Positions 8,246-17,856 of a DNA stretch of 64,000 bases are shown one piece after another. The notes under the pieces are model-generated. The model saw only the letters and a program-made list of their open reading frames with translations. It did no database searches and was not told where the DNA came from. Both the position numbers and the translations under genes were made by a program. The stretch spans positions 1 through 64,000 of the forward strand of contig JAJEGH010000018.1 in the NCBI GenBank assembly GCA_022819985.1, in the 5' to 3' direction. This DNA is from Alphaproteobacteria bacterium. Its GTDB lineage: Bacteria > Pseudomonadota > Alphaproteobacteria > Bin65. The number at the start of each line of letters is the position of its first letter. Position 1 is the first letter of the stretch.

Positions 8246-8422
8246 CCGTCATTTCGACCGAAGCGTACCCCAACCGTCATTTCGACCGAAGCGAAGCGAG
8301 CGGAGAAATCCGGCCGGCGACGGAGGCCGGCCGGATGCCGGAGCCTTGGGCGTCGATAGAGCGCAGACCGGATCTCTCCGCTCCGCCCCGACCGGGGGCC
8401 GGGGCTCCGGTCGAAATGACGG
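8246..8422. repeat. MITE-like interspersed repeat, subfamily B, copy 3
   Basis: Inverted ends CCGTCATTTCGACCGAAGC (present twice, at 8246 and 8274) and GCTCCGGTCGAAATGACGG close at 8422. The arm GGAGAAATCCGGCCGGCG is the reverse complement of the core in the 3.4-4.1 kb copies, so this copy is inverted relative to them. With the operator at 8492 it fills the gluQ-sahR spacer. Confidence 0.75.
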
Positions 8423-8491
8423 AATGGGTTCAAGGACCGGAATGGGCACAACTCCGGTATGGTTTACGGATTGCGCCGCCGCAGATTTGTC

Positions 8492-8523
8492 TTGATAAAT
8501 ACATAACGATATGTTTATATCAA
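8492..8523. promoter_or_regulatory. SahR-type operator, 32-bp imperfect palindrome
   Basis: The left half TTGATAAATACATAAC and the reverse complement of the right half TTGATATAAACATATC agree at 13 of 16 positions. It is strikingly AT-rich and sits 63 nt before the ArsR/methyltransferase-type regulator that starts the metH operon. Autoregulation by that regulator is the natural reading. Confidence 0.65.
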
Positions 8524-8585
8524 TTTGTAGGTAAGCGCTCGGGCCGTTGTTGGGACCGCCCTAAATCCGGAAAGGCGATGCGGCC

Positions 8586-9587
8586 GTGGATCACTTGCTT
8601 CTGGGTCTGAAGGCGGCGGCGGAGGGGACGCGCCTGCGCATCCTCTCCCTGTGCGCGCATGTCGAACTCACGGTGTCCGATCTGGTGCGCGTGCTGGGCC
8701 AGTCGCAGCCCCGGGTCTCGCGCCATCTGAAGCTGCTGGTCGAGGCCGGCCTGCTGGAGCGGCACCAGGAAGGCAACTGGGCCTGGTACCGCCTGGCCGA
8801 AGCGAGCGGCGGCGCGCGCAACGCCGAACTGGCCCGGCAGCTGATCGACCTGATTCCGGAAAGCGACGAGATCCAGGCGCTCGACCTGGTCCGCCTGGAA
8901 GAGATCAAGGCGGAACGGGCGCGCATCGCCGCCGATTACTTCCGCGCCAACGCGGCGAGCTGGTCCGAGGTGCGCGCCCTCCATGTCGATCCGGCGCAGG
9001 TCGATGCCACCTTGCGCCAGGTGGTGCTGCGCCAGCCGGTCGAGGCCCTGCTCGATATCGGCACCGGCACCGGCCGGGTGCTGGAGCTGGTCGCCCCGGA
9101 GGTGACGAGCGCCATCGGCATCGACCTCAGCCGGGAGATGCTGGCGGTCGCCCGGCACAATCTGGACAAGGACGGGCTGCGCCATTGCCAAGTCCGCCAC
9201 GCCGATATGTACCAGCTGCCCTTCGGGCAGGAGCGGTTCGACGCCGTGACGCTGCACATGGTGCTGCACTATTCGGAGCGGCCGGCCCAGGTGCTCGCCG
9301 AGGCGGCGCGGGTGCTGAAGCCCGGCGGCCGGGTCGTCGTCGTCGATTTCGCGCCCCACGGCATGACGGCGCTGCTCGACCAGCACGCCCATTGCTGGGC
9401 GGGTTTCGAGGACGGCGATATCCGGGCCTGGTTCCGCGCCGCGCGGCTGTCGCCGGAGGAGCCGGTGCTGCTGGACGGCGACCCGCTGACCGTCGCGATC
9501 TGGGCGGCCGGCCGCCCGGCCAACGACGCCGCACCCGACTCCGACCCGGATAATGCGGGGGACAATGCGGGGAGGGCGGTTTCGTGA
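8586..9587 (+). CDS. SahR-like ArsR-family regulator fused to a methyltransferase-like domain
   Basis: A 333-aa fusion. Residues about 1-95 are an ArsR-type winged helix (LKAAAEGTRLRILSLC, LGQSQPRVSRHLKLLVEAGLL, WYRL). Residues about 140-310 are a class I methyltransferase fold with the SAM/SAH loop LLDIGTGTGRVLELV, then AIGIDLSREMLAVAR and a VLKPGGRVVVVDFAPHG strand. In SahR regulators of Proteobacteria the second domain senses S-adenosylhomocysteine and the protein controls methionine and SAM-cycle genes. Here it overlaps the first metH gene by 4 bp and follows a large palindrome, which fits that role. An enzymatic role for the C-terminal domain is not excluded. Confidence 0.82.
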   Translation: MDHLLLGLKAAAEGTRLRILSLCAHVELTVSDLVRVLGQSQPRVSRHLKLLVEAGLLERHQEGNWAWYRLAEASGGARNAELARQLIDLIPESDEIQALDLVRLEEIKAERARIAADYFRANAASWSEVRALHVDPAQVDATLRQVVLRQPVEALLDIGTGTGRVLELVAPEVTSAIGIDLSREMLAVARHNLDKDGLRHCQVRHADMYQLPFGQERFDAVTLHMVLHYSERPAQVLAEAARVLKPGGRVVVVDFAPHGMTALLDQHAHCWAGFEDGDIRAWFRAARLSPEEPVLLDGDPLTVAIWAAGRPANDAAPDSDPDNAGDNAGRAVS

Positions 9588-10666
9588 GCCCGCGCACCGA
9601 CCCGTCCTTCCGCCCCGCCGCCGCAGCGCTGGAGGCGCTGGCCGCCGGGCGCATTCTGGTCATGGACGGCGCCATGGGCACGATGATCCAGGCGGCCGGG
9701 CCGGCGGAGGCGGATTTCCGCGGCGACGCCTTCTTGCAACACAACCGCGCGCTCCAGGGCAACAACGATCTCCTGAACCTGACCCGGCCGGACATCGTGC
9801 GCGGCATCCACGACGCCAACCTGGCCGCCGGCGCCGATATCCTGAAGGCCAACACGTTCAATGCCAACGCGATCTCCCAGGCCGACTACGGCCTCGCCTA
9901 CCATGCCGCGGAAATTGCCTGCGCCGGGGCCCGGATCGCGCGCGACGCCGCGGACGCCGCGATGGCCGCGGACCCGGCGCGCCGGGTCTTCGTCGCCGGC
10001 GTGCTCGGCCCGACCAACCGGACCGCCTCCATCTCGCCGGATGTCAACGATCCGGGCTACCGCAACGTGACCTTCGACGAACTGGCCGCGATCTACCGCG
10101 AGAATGTCGACGCGGTCGTCGCCGGAGGCGCCGATCTCGTGCTGGTCGAGACGGTGTTCGACACGCTGAACGCCAAGGCCGCCCTGTTCGCCGTCGAGGA
10201 CGCCTTCGAGGCGCTCGGCTTCCGTCTGCCGGTCATCGTCTCCGGCACGATCACCGACCGCTCCGGGCGCACCCTGTCCGGGCAGACCGTGGAAGCCTTC
10301 TGGACCTCGGTCCAGCATATCCGGCCGTTCGCCATCGGCCTGAACTGCGCGCTGGGCGCCGAGCAGCTGGCGCCCTTCGTCGCCGACCTGTCGGGCGTCG
10401 CGGCGGCCCGGCTCAGCGTCCATCCCAATGCCGGCCTGCCCAACGCCTTCGGCGGCTATGACGAAACGCCGGAACAGACGGCAGCTTTTCTCGGCGCCTG
10501 GGCGCGGGACGGGCTGGTCAACATCGTCGGCGGCTGCTGCGGCACGACGCCGGCGCATATCGCGGCGATCCGGGCGGCGGTCGACGGCATCGCGCCGCGC
10601 CGGGTTCCGGACGCGCCGGCCAGCCTGACGCTCTCGGGTCTCGAGCCCTTCCATCTCGCCGCCTGA
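9584..10666 (+). CDS. metH: methionine synthase, homocysteine-binding module (split MetH N-terminal part)
   Basis: About 360 aa, the homocysteine S-methyltransferase TIM barrel that forms the first domain of cobalamin-dependent MetH. Visible are [72 protein letters not shown] and the zinc-ligand motif [12 protein letters not shown]. It begins with GTG overlapping the regulator stop (GTGA) and ends 19 nt before the gene for the rest of MetH. The enzyme is therefore two polypeptides, each with complete domains, so this is a stable split rather than a frameshift. Confidence 0.93.
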   Translation: MSPRTDPSFRPAAAALEALAAGRILVMDGAMGTMIQAAGPAEADFRGDAFLQHNRALQGNNDLLNLTRPDIVRGIHDANLAAGADILKANTFNANAISQADYGLAYHAAEIACAGARIARDAADAAMAADPARRVFVAGVLGPTNRTASISPDVNDPGYRNVTFDELAAIYRENVDAVVAGGADLVLVETVFDTLNAKAALFAVEDAFEALGFRLPVIVSGTITDRSGRTLSGQTVEAFWTSVQHIRPFAIGLNCALGAEQLAPFVADLSGVAAARLSVHPNAGLPNAFGGYDETPEQTAAFLGAWARDGLVNIVGGCCGTTPAHIAAIRAAVDGIAPRRVPDAPASLTLSGLEPFHLAA

Positions 10667-10685
10667 CCGGCGCCCCCGGACTTCG

Positions 10686-13397
10686 ATGACCGAAATGTCG
10701 AGCAGCGCCCCCGGATCGCTCGCGGGTCCAGCCGCGGGGCTGGCCCCGGCCATGAACGCGGCCCAGCGCTTTGTCATGGTCGGCGAGCGCACCAACGTCA
10801 CCGGCTCGGCGAAGTTCCGCAAACTGATCGTGGCCGGCGATTTCGAGGCCGCGCTCGATATCGCGCGCGAGCAGGTCGAGAACGGCGCCCGGATCGTCGA
10901 TGTCAACATGGACGAGGCGATGCTGGATTCCGAAGCGGCGATGGTCCGGTTCCTCCACCTGATCGCCGCGGAGCCGGACATCTGCCGTGTGCCGGTCATG
11001 ATCGACTCGTCCCGGTGGTCGGTCATCGAGGCGGGCCTCAAATGCGTCCAGGGCAAGGCGATCGTCAATTCGATCAGCCTGAAGGAGGGCGAGGCGCCCT
11101 TCCTGGAGCAGGCACGGCGCATCCGGCGCTACGGCGCGGCCATGGTGGTCATGGCGTTCGACGAAACGGGCCAGGCCGATACCGTCGACCGCAAGGTGGA
11201 AATCTGCACACGCGCTTACGTTTTGCTCACGGAGCGGGCCGGGGTGCCGCCCCAGGACATCATCTTCGATCCCAACATCTTCGCCGTCGCCACCGGGATC
11301 GAGGAGCATGACGGCTACGGCCTCGCCTTCATCGAGGCGACCCGGCGGATCAAGGCGGCCCTGCCGGGCAGCCACGTCTCGGGCGGCCTGTCCAACCTGT
11401 CCTTCTCGTTCCGCGGCAACGAGCCGGTGCGCCGGGCGATGCACTCCGTCTTCCTCTATCACGCCATACCCGCCGGCCTCGACATGGCGATCGTCAATGC
11501 CGGCCAGCTCGACGTCTACGACGAGATCGCGCCGGACCTGCGCGAACGGGTGGAAGACGTCGTGCTGAACCGCCGGCCCGACGCGACCGACCGGCTGCTG
11601 GAGGTCGCAGAGGAATATCGCGGCGGCGCGGTGCGGCGCGCGAAGGACGACGGCTGGCGCGATGCATCGGTCGAGGACCGGCTGATCCATGCGCTGGTGC
11701 ACGGCATCGCCGACCATGCCGAGGAAGACGCCGAGGAGGCGCGCGTGAAGCTCGGCCGGCCGCTGGCGGTGATCGAAGGGCCGCTGATGGACGGCATGTC
11801 GATCGTCGGCGACCTGTTCGGCGCCGGCAAGATGTTCCTGCCCCAGGTCGTCAAGAGCGCCCGGGTGATGAAGAAGGCGGTGGCCTGGCTGGAGCCGTTC
11901 ATGGAAGCGGAGAAGAGCCGGCGCACCGCGGCTGCCGGCCGGATCGTCACGGCGACGGTGAAAGGCGATGTCCACGATATCGGCAAGAACATCGTCGGCG
12001 TCGTCCTGCGCTGCAACGGTTACGAGGTGATCGACCTGGGCGTGATGGCCCCGGCGGAGCTGATTCTGGAAACGGCGGAACGGGAAAGCGCCGACCTGAT
12101 CGGCCTGAGCGGGCTGATCACACCGAGCCTGGAGGAGATGTGCCGGGTCGGCGCGGCGATGGACCGGCGCGGCATGGCGACTCCTCTGCTGATCGGCGGC
12201 GCGACGACCAGCCGGATGCACACGGCGGTGAAAATCGAGCCGTCCTACAGCGGGCCGGTGGTCCATGTCGCCGACGCCTCGCGCGTGGTCGGGGTCGCCG
12301 GAGCGCTGCTGTCGCGGGAGCGCAAGGCCGGCTTCGTCGCCGAGACCCGCACGGCCTATGCGGCGCTGCGCGAGAGCCATGCCGGCGGGCGGCGCGACGG
12401 CGTGCAGACCGGTCTGGCGTCGGCGCGGGCCAACGGTCTCCGGCTCGACTGGTCCGGCTATACGCCGCCGCGGCCGGCCGCGAGCGGGCCGATCGTCCTC
12501 GACAGCGTGGTGATCGGCGACCTGGCGCCGCGGATCGACTGGACGCCCTTCTTCCGCACTTGGGAACTGGCCGGCGCCTGGCCGCGCATCCTGGACGACC
12601 CGGCGGTCGGCGGGGCGGCCCGCGCGCTCCACGCCGACGCGCTGGCTATGCTCGAGACGATGGAAGCGGAAGGCTGGACCCGGCCCAGGGGCGTCGCGGC
12701 CTTCTGGCCCGCTGCCGGGATCGGCGACGATATCGAGCTCTACCGCGACGAGGGGCGCACGGAAGTGCGCGACACCCTCCGCATGCTGCGCCAGCAGACC
12801 GCGAAAACGAACCGGCCGAACCACTGCCTTGCCGATTTCGTCGCGCCGAAGGAAAGCGGCGTGCCGGACTGGGTCGGCGGCTTCTGCGTCACGGCCGGGC
12901 CGGGCATCGAGGAGGCCGCCGCCGAGTTCGAGCGGCAGAACGACGACTACAACGCGATCCTGGTCAAGGCGCTGGGCGACCGGCTGGCCGAGGCGTTCGC
13001 CGAATGGCTGCACGAGAAGGTGCGCCGGGAATACTGGGGCTACGCCGCCGGCGAAAACCTGTCCAACGACGACCTGATCGCCGAGCGCTACCGCGGCATC
13101 CGCCCGGCGCCCGGCTATCCGGCCTGCCCGGAGCATACCGAGAAGCGCCGCCTGTTCGCCCTGCTCGACGCCGAACGCCATACCGGAGTCCGCCTCACCG
13201 AAAGCTGCGCCATGCTGCCGGCCTCGGCGGTCAGCGGCTGGTATTTCAGCCATCCGGAGGCGCGCTATTTCGGCGTCGGCAGGATCGGCCGCGACCAGGT
13301 CGGGGATTACGCCGCCCGCAAGGGCTGGACCGTCGAAGACGCCGAACGCTGGCTGGCGCCCAATCTCGGCTACGAAACCGTCCGGAAGGCGGCATAG
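10686..13397 (+). CDS. metH: methionine synthase, folate/cobalamin/reactivation module (split MetH C-terminal part)
   Basis: A 903-aa protein with the remaining MetH domains. First comes the methyltetrahydrofolate-binding (pterin) barrel at about residues 20-280 ([37 protein letters not shown] as [10 protein letters not shown]). The B12 cap lies near 310-400. The Rossmann cobalamin domain follows, with the His ligand in [14 protein letters not shown] near residue 428. The SAM-dependent reactivation domain is C-terminal ([27 protein letters not shown] quoted in part: [13 protein letters not shown]). It transfers the methyl group of 5-methyl-THF through cobalamin to homocysteine held by the separate upstream module. 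Cotranscribed with it and the SahR-like regulator. Confidence 0.95.
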   Translation: MTEMSSSAPGSLAGPAAGLAPAMNAAQRFVMVGERTNVTGSAKFRKLIVAGDFEAALDIAREQVENGARIVDVNMDEAMLDSEAAMVRFLHLIAAEPDICRVPVMIDSSRWSVIEAGLKCVQGKAIVNSISLKEGEAPFLEQARRIRRYGAAMVVMAFDETGQADTVDRKVEICTRAYVLLTERAGVPPQDIIFDPNIFAVATGIEEHDGYGLAFIEATRRIKAALPGSHVSGGLSNLSFSFRGNEPVRRAMHSVFLYHAIPAGLDMAIVNAGQLDVYDEIAPDLRERVEDVVLNRRPDATDRLLEVAEEYRGGAVRRAKDDGWRDASVEDRLIHALVHGIADHAEEDAEEARVKLGRPLAVIEGPLMDGMSIVGDLFGAGKMFLPQVVKSARVMKKAVAWLEPFMEAEKSRRTAAAGRIVTATVKGDVHDIGKNIVGVVLRCNGYEVIDLGVMAPAELILETAERESADLIGLSGLITPSLEEMCRVGAAMDRRGMATPLLIGGATTSRMHTAVKIEPSYSGPVVHVADASRVVGVAGALLSRERKAGFVAETRTAYAALRESHAGGRRDGVQTGLASARANGLRLDWSGYTPPRPAASGPIVLDSVVIGDLAPRIDWTPFFRTWELAGAWPRILDDPAVGGAARALHADALAMLETMEAEGWTRPRGVAAFWPAAGIGDDIELYRDEGRTEVRDTLRMLRQQTAKTNRPNHCLADFVAPKESGVPDWVGGFCVTAGPGIEEAAAEFERQNDDYNAILVKALGDRLAEAFAEWLHEKVRREYWGYAAGENLSNDDLIAERYRGIRPAPGYPACPEHTEKRRLFALLDAERHTGVRLTESCAMLPASAVSGWYFSHPEARYFGVGRIGRDQVGDYAARKGWTVEDAERWLAPNLGYETVRKAA

Positions 13398-13511
13398 CCG
13401 CACCTCTTCGGGATTGCCCGTTTAAGGTCCGCCGCCGGCTGTGCTACCGTGGGCGGCGCAAGTGTGCATTTGCAATTTCCCCATAGCGAAAACGCAGTTG
13501 AGGAGACTCCC

Positions 13512-14552
13512 ATGAAACGTTTGATCCTTATCGGAACGGCGGTCTGTTTTGCCGCCTCCGCCCAGGCGCAGACAACGACGCTGACCATGGAATCCGGCTC
13601 GGTCGGCGGCGCGACCGACATGGCGGCCAAGCATCTGGCCGAGGTCGCCGCCAAGCGGAAGATCGCGACGATCCAGGCCCAGGCCGGCAAGGTGCTGGCC
13701 AAGTCGATCCTGCAGGTCGCCCAGGGCAAGACCGATCTCGCCGCCAGCCCGTTCATCCTGCAGTTCCTGATGGCGAGGGGGCTGGGGCCCTATGCCGGGC
13801 TGGGCAAGAAAAAGGGCAAGGAGACCGCCGGCAATCTCCGCCTGCTCTATCCCTACCATCTCGCCCACTATTACCTCATCGCCTTTGCCGCTTCCGGGAT
13901 CGACAGCTGGGACAAGCTCAAGGGCAAGACCATCTTCAACGGCCCGCCGCGCGGCGGCGCGCTTAACACGGCGCGCGCGCTGATCCGGCTGACCACCGGC
14001 ATGAACGAGGGCAAGGGCTATACCGGCAAGCAGATCGCCTGGGGCCAGGCCGATTCGATCTTCCTCGACGGTGCGGTCGACGCCGCCGTGCGGCCGGGCA
14101 CCAACCCGGCGGCGTATCTGCCGGTCTACATCGCCGCCGGCAAGATCAACCTGGTCTCGATCCCGAAGGCGAAGATGGAATCGGCGGCCTTCCGGAAGTT
14201 CCTCAAAGCGCCCGGCAACGTGGCCTTCGTCTTTCCGAAGAAAAATCTCGCCCACTACGGCCCCGGCGTGAACGTCATTTCCGAGGACGACATGTTCCGC
14301 TCGATCTCCAACACCGGCGGCGACGTGGTCCACAAGAACATGCCGAAGGCGCTGGCCAGGGCGCTGACCGCCGCGATGATCGAGACCCTGCCCGACCTGT
14401 TCCGGAAAACGCCCTTCGCCAGGGGGCAGCTGTTCGGCGTCGTCGACGACGCGCGGATGGGCATGTGCAACGCCGGCGTGAAATTCCATCCCGGCGCCGT
14501 CGAGGCGTGGGAGGCCGCCGGCCACAAGCTCCCGGATTGCGCCAAGCCGTAG
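13512..14552 (+). CDS. TAXI-family TRAP transporter solute-binding protein
   Basis: A 346-aa periplasmic binding protein. A typical signal peptide (KRLILIGTAVCFAASAQAQ) precedes the TAXI-type core, which opens with ESGSVGGATDMAAKHLAEV and includes DSWDKLKGKTIFNGPPRGGA and the QADSIFLDGAVDAAVRPG region. ATG 13512 is chosen because GAGGAGA lies directly upstream; the ORF track start at 13449 has none. TAXI proteins work with 4TM/12TM fused permeases. None adjoins this gene, but one lies at 22.9-25.4 kb on the other strand. The ligand is unknown. Confidence 0.85.
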   Translation: MKRLILIGTAVCFAASAQAQTTTLTMESGSVGGATDMAAKHLAEVAAKRKIATIQAQAGKVLAKSILQVAQGKTDLAASPFILQFLMARGLGPYAGLGKKKGKETAGNLRLLYPYHLAHYYLIAFAASGIDSWDKLKGKTIFNGPPRGGALNTARALIRLTTGMNEGKGYTGKQIAWGQADSIFLDGAVDAAVRPGTNPAAYLPVYIAAGKINLVSIPKAKMESAAFRKFLKAPGNVAFVFPKKNLAHYGPGVNVISEDDMFRSISNTGGDVVHKNMPKALARALTAAMIETLPDLFRKTPFARGQLFGVVDDARMGMCNAGVKFHPGAVEAWEAAGHKLPDCAKP

Positions 14553-14558
14553 CACTGG

Positions 14559-14594
14559 CGGCGCGCGGCCCCGATTCCGCCGGGCCGCGCGCCG
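14559..14594. terminator. strong GC hairpin between convergent genes
   Basis: A perfect 13-bp stem (CGGCGCGCGGCCC and its complement) with a 10-nt loop starts 6 nt after the TAXI gene stop and lies just beyond the 3' end of the convergent GMC oxidoreductase. No T-run is present on either side. It could act in both directions or serve as an mRNA end-protecting structure. Confidence 0.55.
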
Positions 14595-14612
14595 GCCGGG
14601 AATTCGCCGCCG

Positions 14613-16223
14613 CTAACCCGGAGGCGCGCGGCCCAGGATCAGGTCGCTCGCCTTTTCCGCCATCATGATGGTCGGGGCGTTGGTGTTGCCGGAGGTAATC
14701 GTCGGCATGGCCGAGGCGTCCACGACGCGCAGGCCGCCGACGCCGTGGACGCGGAACCCGCTGTCGACCACGGCCATCGGATCCCGGCCCATGCGACAGC
14801 TGCTGGTCGGATGGTAGATGGTCTGGGAGATGTCGCGGGCGGCCTGGAGCAGTTCCTCGTCGGTCTGCGCCTCCGTTCCGGGCAGATGCTCGCGCCGGAC
14901 GAACCCTGAAAGCGCCCGGGTCGCGACAAGCCGGCGGGTGACCTTGAGACCGTCGATGACGGTCTGCCGGTCCGTCGGCGTCGACAGGTAATTCGGCTGG
15001 ATCGAGGGATGCGCCGCCGGGTCCGGCGACCGGATGGCGATCCGGCCGCGGCTTTCCGGCCGGAGCTGGCAGACCGACATGGTGATCCCGGAGAAGGGGT
15101 GCATTTTCAGGCCCGGCTTGTCGGCGCTGAGCGGCTGGAAATGGAACTGGATGTCGGGCGTCGCCAGTTCGGGCCGGGTCTTGCAGAAGATGCAGACCTG
15201 GCTGGCGCCCATCGCCATCGGCCCGCGCCGGGTGAGGATGTAGCGCAGACCGATCGCGGCCCGGCGCACCAGGTTGTTGATTTCGTCGTTGAGCGTCGGG
15301 ACGTTGACCTCGTACACGGAACGTACCTGGAGATGGTCCTGCAGATTCTCTCCGACGCCCGGCAATTCATGCCGGACCGCGATGCCGAGGTCGATGAGCA
15401 GGGGACCGGGACCGATCCCCGAGAGCTGGAGAAGCTGCGGCGAACCGATGGCGCCGGCAGAGAGGATAATCTCGCCGCCGCCGTGCACCGTCGCCTGCCG
15501 TCGTTCGCTGCCGACGGAGTAGGCGATGCCGATAGCGGTTCTCGGGCTGGCCTCGTCGAACAGCAGGCACTCCGCCAGGGCGCCGGTGACGACCTCCAGG
15601 TTCCTGCGGGAGCGGACTGGCTTGAGATAGGCTGTGGCGGCCGAGCAGCGCCGGCCGTTGCGGGCCGTGAGCTGGAAATAGCCGGCGCCCTCCTGCCGGG
15701 CGCCGTTGAAATCGTCGCTGCGCGGAATGCCGAGCTCCTCCGCCGCGGCGATCAGGGCTTCGCAGACGTCGCGCCGGGCGCGCATGTCCGAGACGGCGAG
15801 CGGCCCGCCTTCGCCGTGGAACGCATCGGCGCCGCGCTCCTGGTCCTCGGCGCGCCGGAAATAGGGCAGCACGTCGTCGAAGGACCAGCCCTCGTTGCCC
15901 ATCTGGCGCCAGGTATCGTAGTCCTCCTTCTGCCCGCGGATATAGAGCAGCCCGTTGATCGCGCTCGATCCGCCGAGCACCTTGCCGCGCGGCCAGTCCA
16001 GGCTGCGCCCGTTCAGGCCGGGGTCCGGGTCGGCCTTGAAGCACCAGTCGGTCTTCGGGTTGTGCAGCGTCTTGAAATAGCCGACCGGCACATGGATCCA
16101 GGGGTTGCGGTCCTCGCCGCCGGCCTCGAGCAGCAGCACGTTTTTCGAAGGATCGGCGGACAGGCGGTTGGCGAGCACGCAGCCGGCCGAACCGGCGCCG
16201 ACGATGACATAGTCATAGGCCAT
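14613..16223 (-). CDS. GMC family FAD-dependent oxidoreductase (choline/alcohol dehydrogenase type)
   Basis: A 536-aa glucose-methanol-choline oxidoreductase. The FAD-binding start YDYVIVGAGSAGCVLANRLS, LLLEAGGEDRNPW, the GMC signature WPRGKVLGGSSAINGLLYIRG, and the second signature GAIGSPQLLQLSGIGP are all present. The C-terminal HPTSSCRMG and GNTNAPTIMMAEKASD carry the catalytic His and the closing FAD motif. It is divergent from a dctPQM TRAP operon, and a TTGAGA inverted repeat lies between them. The enzyme may oxidise the alcohol or polyol imported by that transporter; this is inference from position. Confidence 0.9.
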   Translation of the reverse strand: MAYDYVIVGAGSAGCVLANRLSADPSKNVLLLEAGGEDRNPWIHVPVGYFKTLHNPKTDWCFKADPDPGLNGRSLDWPRGKVLGGSSAINGLLYIRGQKEDYDTWRQMGNEGWSFDDVLPYFRRAEDQERGADAFHGEGGPLAVSDMRARRDVCEALIAAAEELGIPRSDDFNGARQEGAGYFQLTARNGRRCSAATAYLKPVRSRRNLEVVTGALAECLLFDEASPRTAIGIAYSVGSERRQATVHGGGEIILSAGAIGSPQLLQLSGIGPGPLLIDLGIAVRHELPGVGENLQDHLQVRSVYEVNVPTLNDEINNLVRRAAIGLRYILTRRGPMAMGASQVCIFCKTRPELATPDIQFHFQPLSADKPGLKMHPFSGITMSVCQLRPESRGRIAIRSPDPAAHPSIQPNYLSTPTDRQTVIDGLKVTRRLVATRALSGFVRREHLPGTEAQTDEELLQAARDISQTIYHPTSSCRMGRDPMAVVDSGFRVHGVGGLRVVDASAMPTITSGNTNAPTIMMAEKASDLILGRAPPG

Positions 16224-16305
16224 GCCTGCACACCCTGCCCGCTGGGATCAAAAAATAACGTTCATGGTCACTCAACGCTTGCAGAAACGACAATATCTGC
16301 CATTA

Positions 16306-16324
16306 TTGAGATTGTCAGTCTCAA
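16306..16324. promoter_or_regulatory. TTGAGA-N7-TCTCAA inverted repeat, candidate IclR operator
   Basis: A perfect 6-bp inverted repeat in the divergent spacer between the GMC oxidoreductase and the dctP gene. The last gene of the dct operon encodes an IclR regulator, which makes it the obvious candidate binder. The site is short, so the call is tentative. Confidence 0.4.
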
Positions 16325-16390
16325 ACTTTGACATTTTGTCGAAAGGTTGGGTGTGGCGGCTCCTAACCGATGCATGAGGAGGAAGCATCC

Positions 16391-17626
16391 ATGCAATCGA
16401 TCCCGGAAAAACTGAAGAACGTCTCGCGGCGCGACATGCTGCGGATATCGGGGCAGTTCGGCCTGACGTCGACGCTGATCGCGGTCGGCGGGCTGACCGG
16501 CGCGATCACGGCGCCGCGGCTCGCCGAGGCGGCGAACTCGACCTACAAGAAGCGCTTCAAGAAGAAGGCGCGGTTCAAGCTGAAATTCGGCGCGGCCGGC
16601 TTCAACGAACGCAACCTGCTGATCGAGCGGGCCGGGTGCCTGCAATTCGTCAACGATCTGGAAGAGCGGACCGACGGCGAAATCCAGATCGAGTTCATCG
16701 GCTCTAACCAGATTTGCGGCCAGCTGAATTGCGTGACCAAGACCCAGCAGGGCATCGTCGACATCTACGCCGCGTCGACGCAGAACTCGGCCGGCGGCGC
16801 GCCCTACCTGAACGTGCTGGACTACGCCTACATGTTCCCGTCCCGCGCGGCGCAGTATCACTTCCTGTACTCGCCCAAGAGCATGAAGGTACTGCGCGAG
16901 CCCATGCGCAAGCGGCATGGCATCGAATTCCTGTTCTCCCACGCCGAACTGCGCGGCATTCAGCTTGGCCTGAAGTGGAAGGACAAGCCGGTGGTCAAGA
17001 GCGTGAAGGAACTGGCCGGCACGAAGAACCGGGTGACGGGCACGCAGCTCGGCCGCATCGCGATGAAGCTGATGAACCTGAATCCGACGCCGATCGCCTG
17101 GGCGGAAACCCTCGACGGCCTGAAACAGGGCCTGGTCGACGGCGCCGAAACCTGGCCCTCGGCCGTGGCTTACGCCAACATGTCGCCGGTGGTCTCGCAG
17201 TGCGTCGACCTCGAATTCTTCTGCGGCACCGAACATACGGCGATGAGCAGCAAGACGTTCGACAAGCTGGGCGGCGAACTGCAGGACGCCGTGATGGAAT
17301 CGTCCTATCTGACCCAGGTCCATGTCCAGGCGGCCAACGAGGTGTCCCTGGTCAACACGGTCGGCTTCTCCAATCCGCAGTTGCCCAACACGCTGTTCGC
17401 CAAGCACAACGTTCGCGTTGCCTGGCTGAGCGATGCGGCGCGACGCGAGGCGGAGGAAATGTGCTCTCCGGAGTTCCAGCCCAAGCCGTGGGAACAATGG
17501 CGCGAACGGCTGAACGGCTGGTCCGGCGGCCTCGACACCTACAAGTATATCTACGACGTCGCACGCGAGATTCCGGCCAACACGCTGGCCGAGAATGTCG
17601 AGCCGCGGCGCTGGTGGAAGGGCTAG
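16391..17626 (+). CDS. dctP: TRAP transporter substrate-binding protein DctP
   Basis: A 411-aa DctP-family periplasmic receptor. The N-terminus has a twin-arginine-like leader (SRRDMLRISGQFG followed by a hydrophobic stretch and AEAANS), so export may be by Tat. The receptor core shows KLKFGAAGFNERN, the ERTDGEIQIEFIGSNQICG segment, GTKNRVTGTQLG and PTPIAWAETLDGLKQGLVDGAE, the classical DctP region that holds the Arg contacting an organic acid. ATG 16391 follows GAGGAGGA closely; the track start at 16370 is seven codons earlier. First gene of a dctPQM-iclR operon. The ligand cannot be inferred. Confidence 0.9.
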   Translation: MQSIPEKLKNVSRRDMLRISGQFGLTSTLIAVGGLTGAITAPRLAEAANSTYKKRFKKKARFKLKFGAAGFNERNLLIERAGCLQFVNDLEERTDGEIQIEFIGSNQICGQLNCVTKTQQGIVDIYAASTQNSAGGAPYLNVLDYAYMFPSRAAQYHFLYSPKSMKVLREPMRKRHGIEFLFSHAELRGIQLGLKWKDKPVVKSVKELAGTKNRVTGTQLGRIAMKLMNLNPTPIAWAETLDGLKQGLVDGAETWPSAVAYANMSPVVSQCVDLEFFCGTEHTAMSSKTFDKLGGELQDAVMESSYLTQVHVQAANEVSLVNTVGFSNPQLPNTLFAKHNVRVAWLSDAARREAEEMCSPEFQPKPWEQWRERLNGWSGGLDTYKYIYDVAREIPANTLAENVEPRRWWKG

Positions 17627-17661
17627 AAGCCGGCCCCTCAGCGGTTTACCGGCGAAGGGAG

Positions 17662-17683
17662 CGGGCTTCGGATTCGAAGCCCG
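17662..17683 (+). terminator. intra-operon hairpin between dctP and dctQ
   Basis: CGGGCTTCG-GATT-CGAAGCCCG forms a perfect 9-bp stem with a 4-nt loop, followed by TTTCCGTTTCC. It lies 35 nt after the dctP stop. It probably acts as a partial terminator or 3' stabiliser that keeps binding-protein mRNA in excess over permease mRNA. Confidence 0.65.
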
Positions 17684-17856
17684 TTTCCGTTTCCGGGCCG
17701 ATCCGCCGCCGGAGTCGGAATGGACATCCGGCCCGGCAGCCGGCATGATCGACGCACCGCAGCGGTATGCCTGCCCGCGTCGGCGGCGGGCGCTGCCGGC
17801 GCAGCAGGGGGGATCGGTAGAGGGGGCCGGTTCGGCCGAGCCCACGGAGGCCAACC

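Noticed and set aside
10518-13403. 961-aa minus-strand ORF opposite metH
   Set aside because: It is the reverse-strand shadow of the metH gene; composition is Arg/Gly/Asp-rich with no domain, while the plus frame is a complete MetH.
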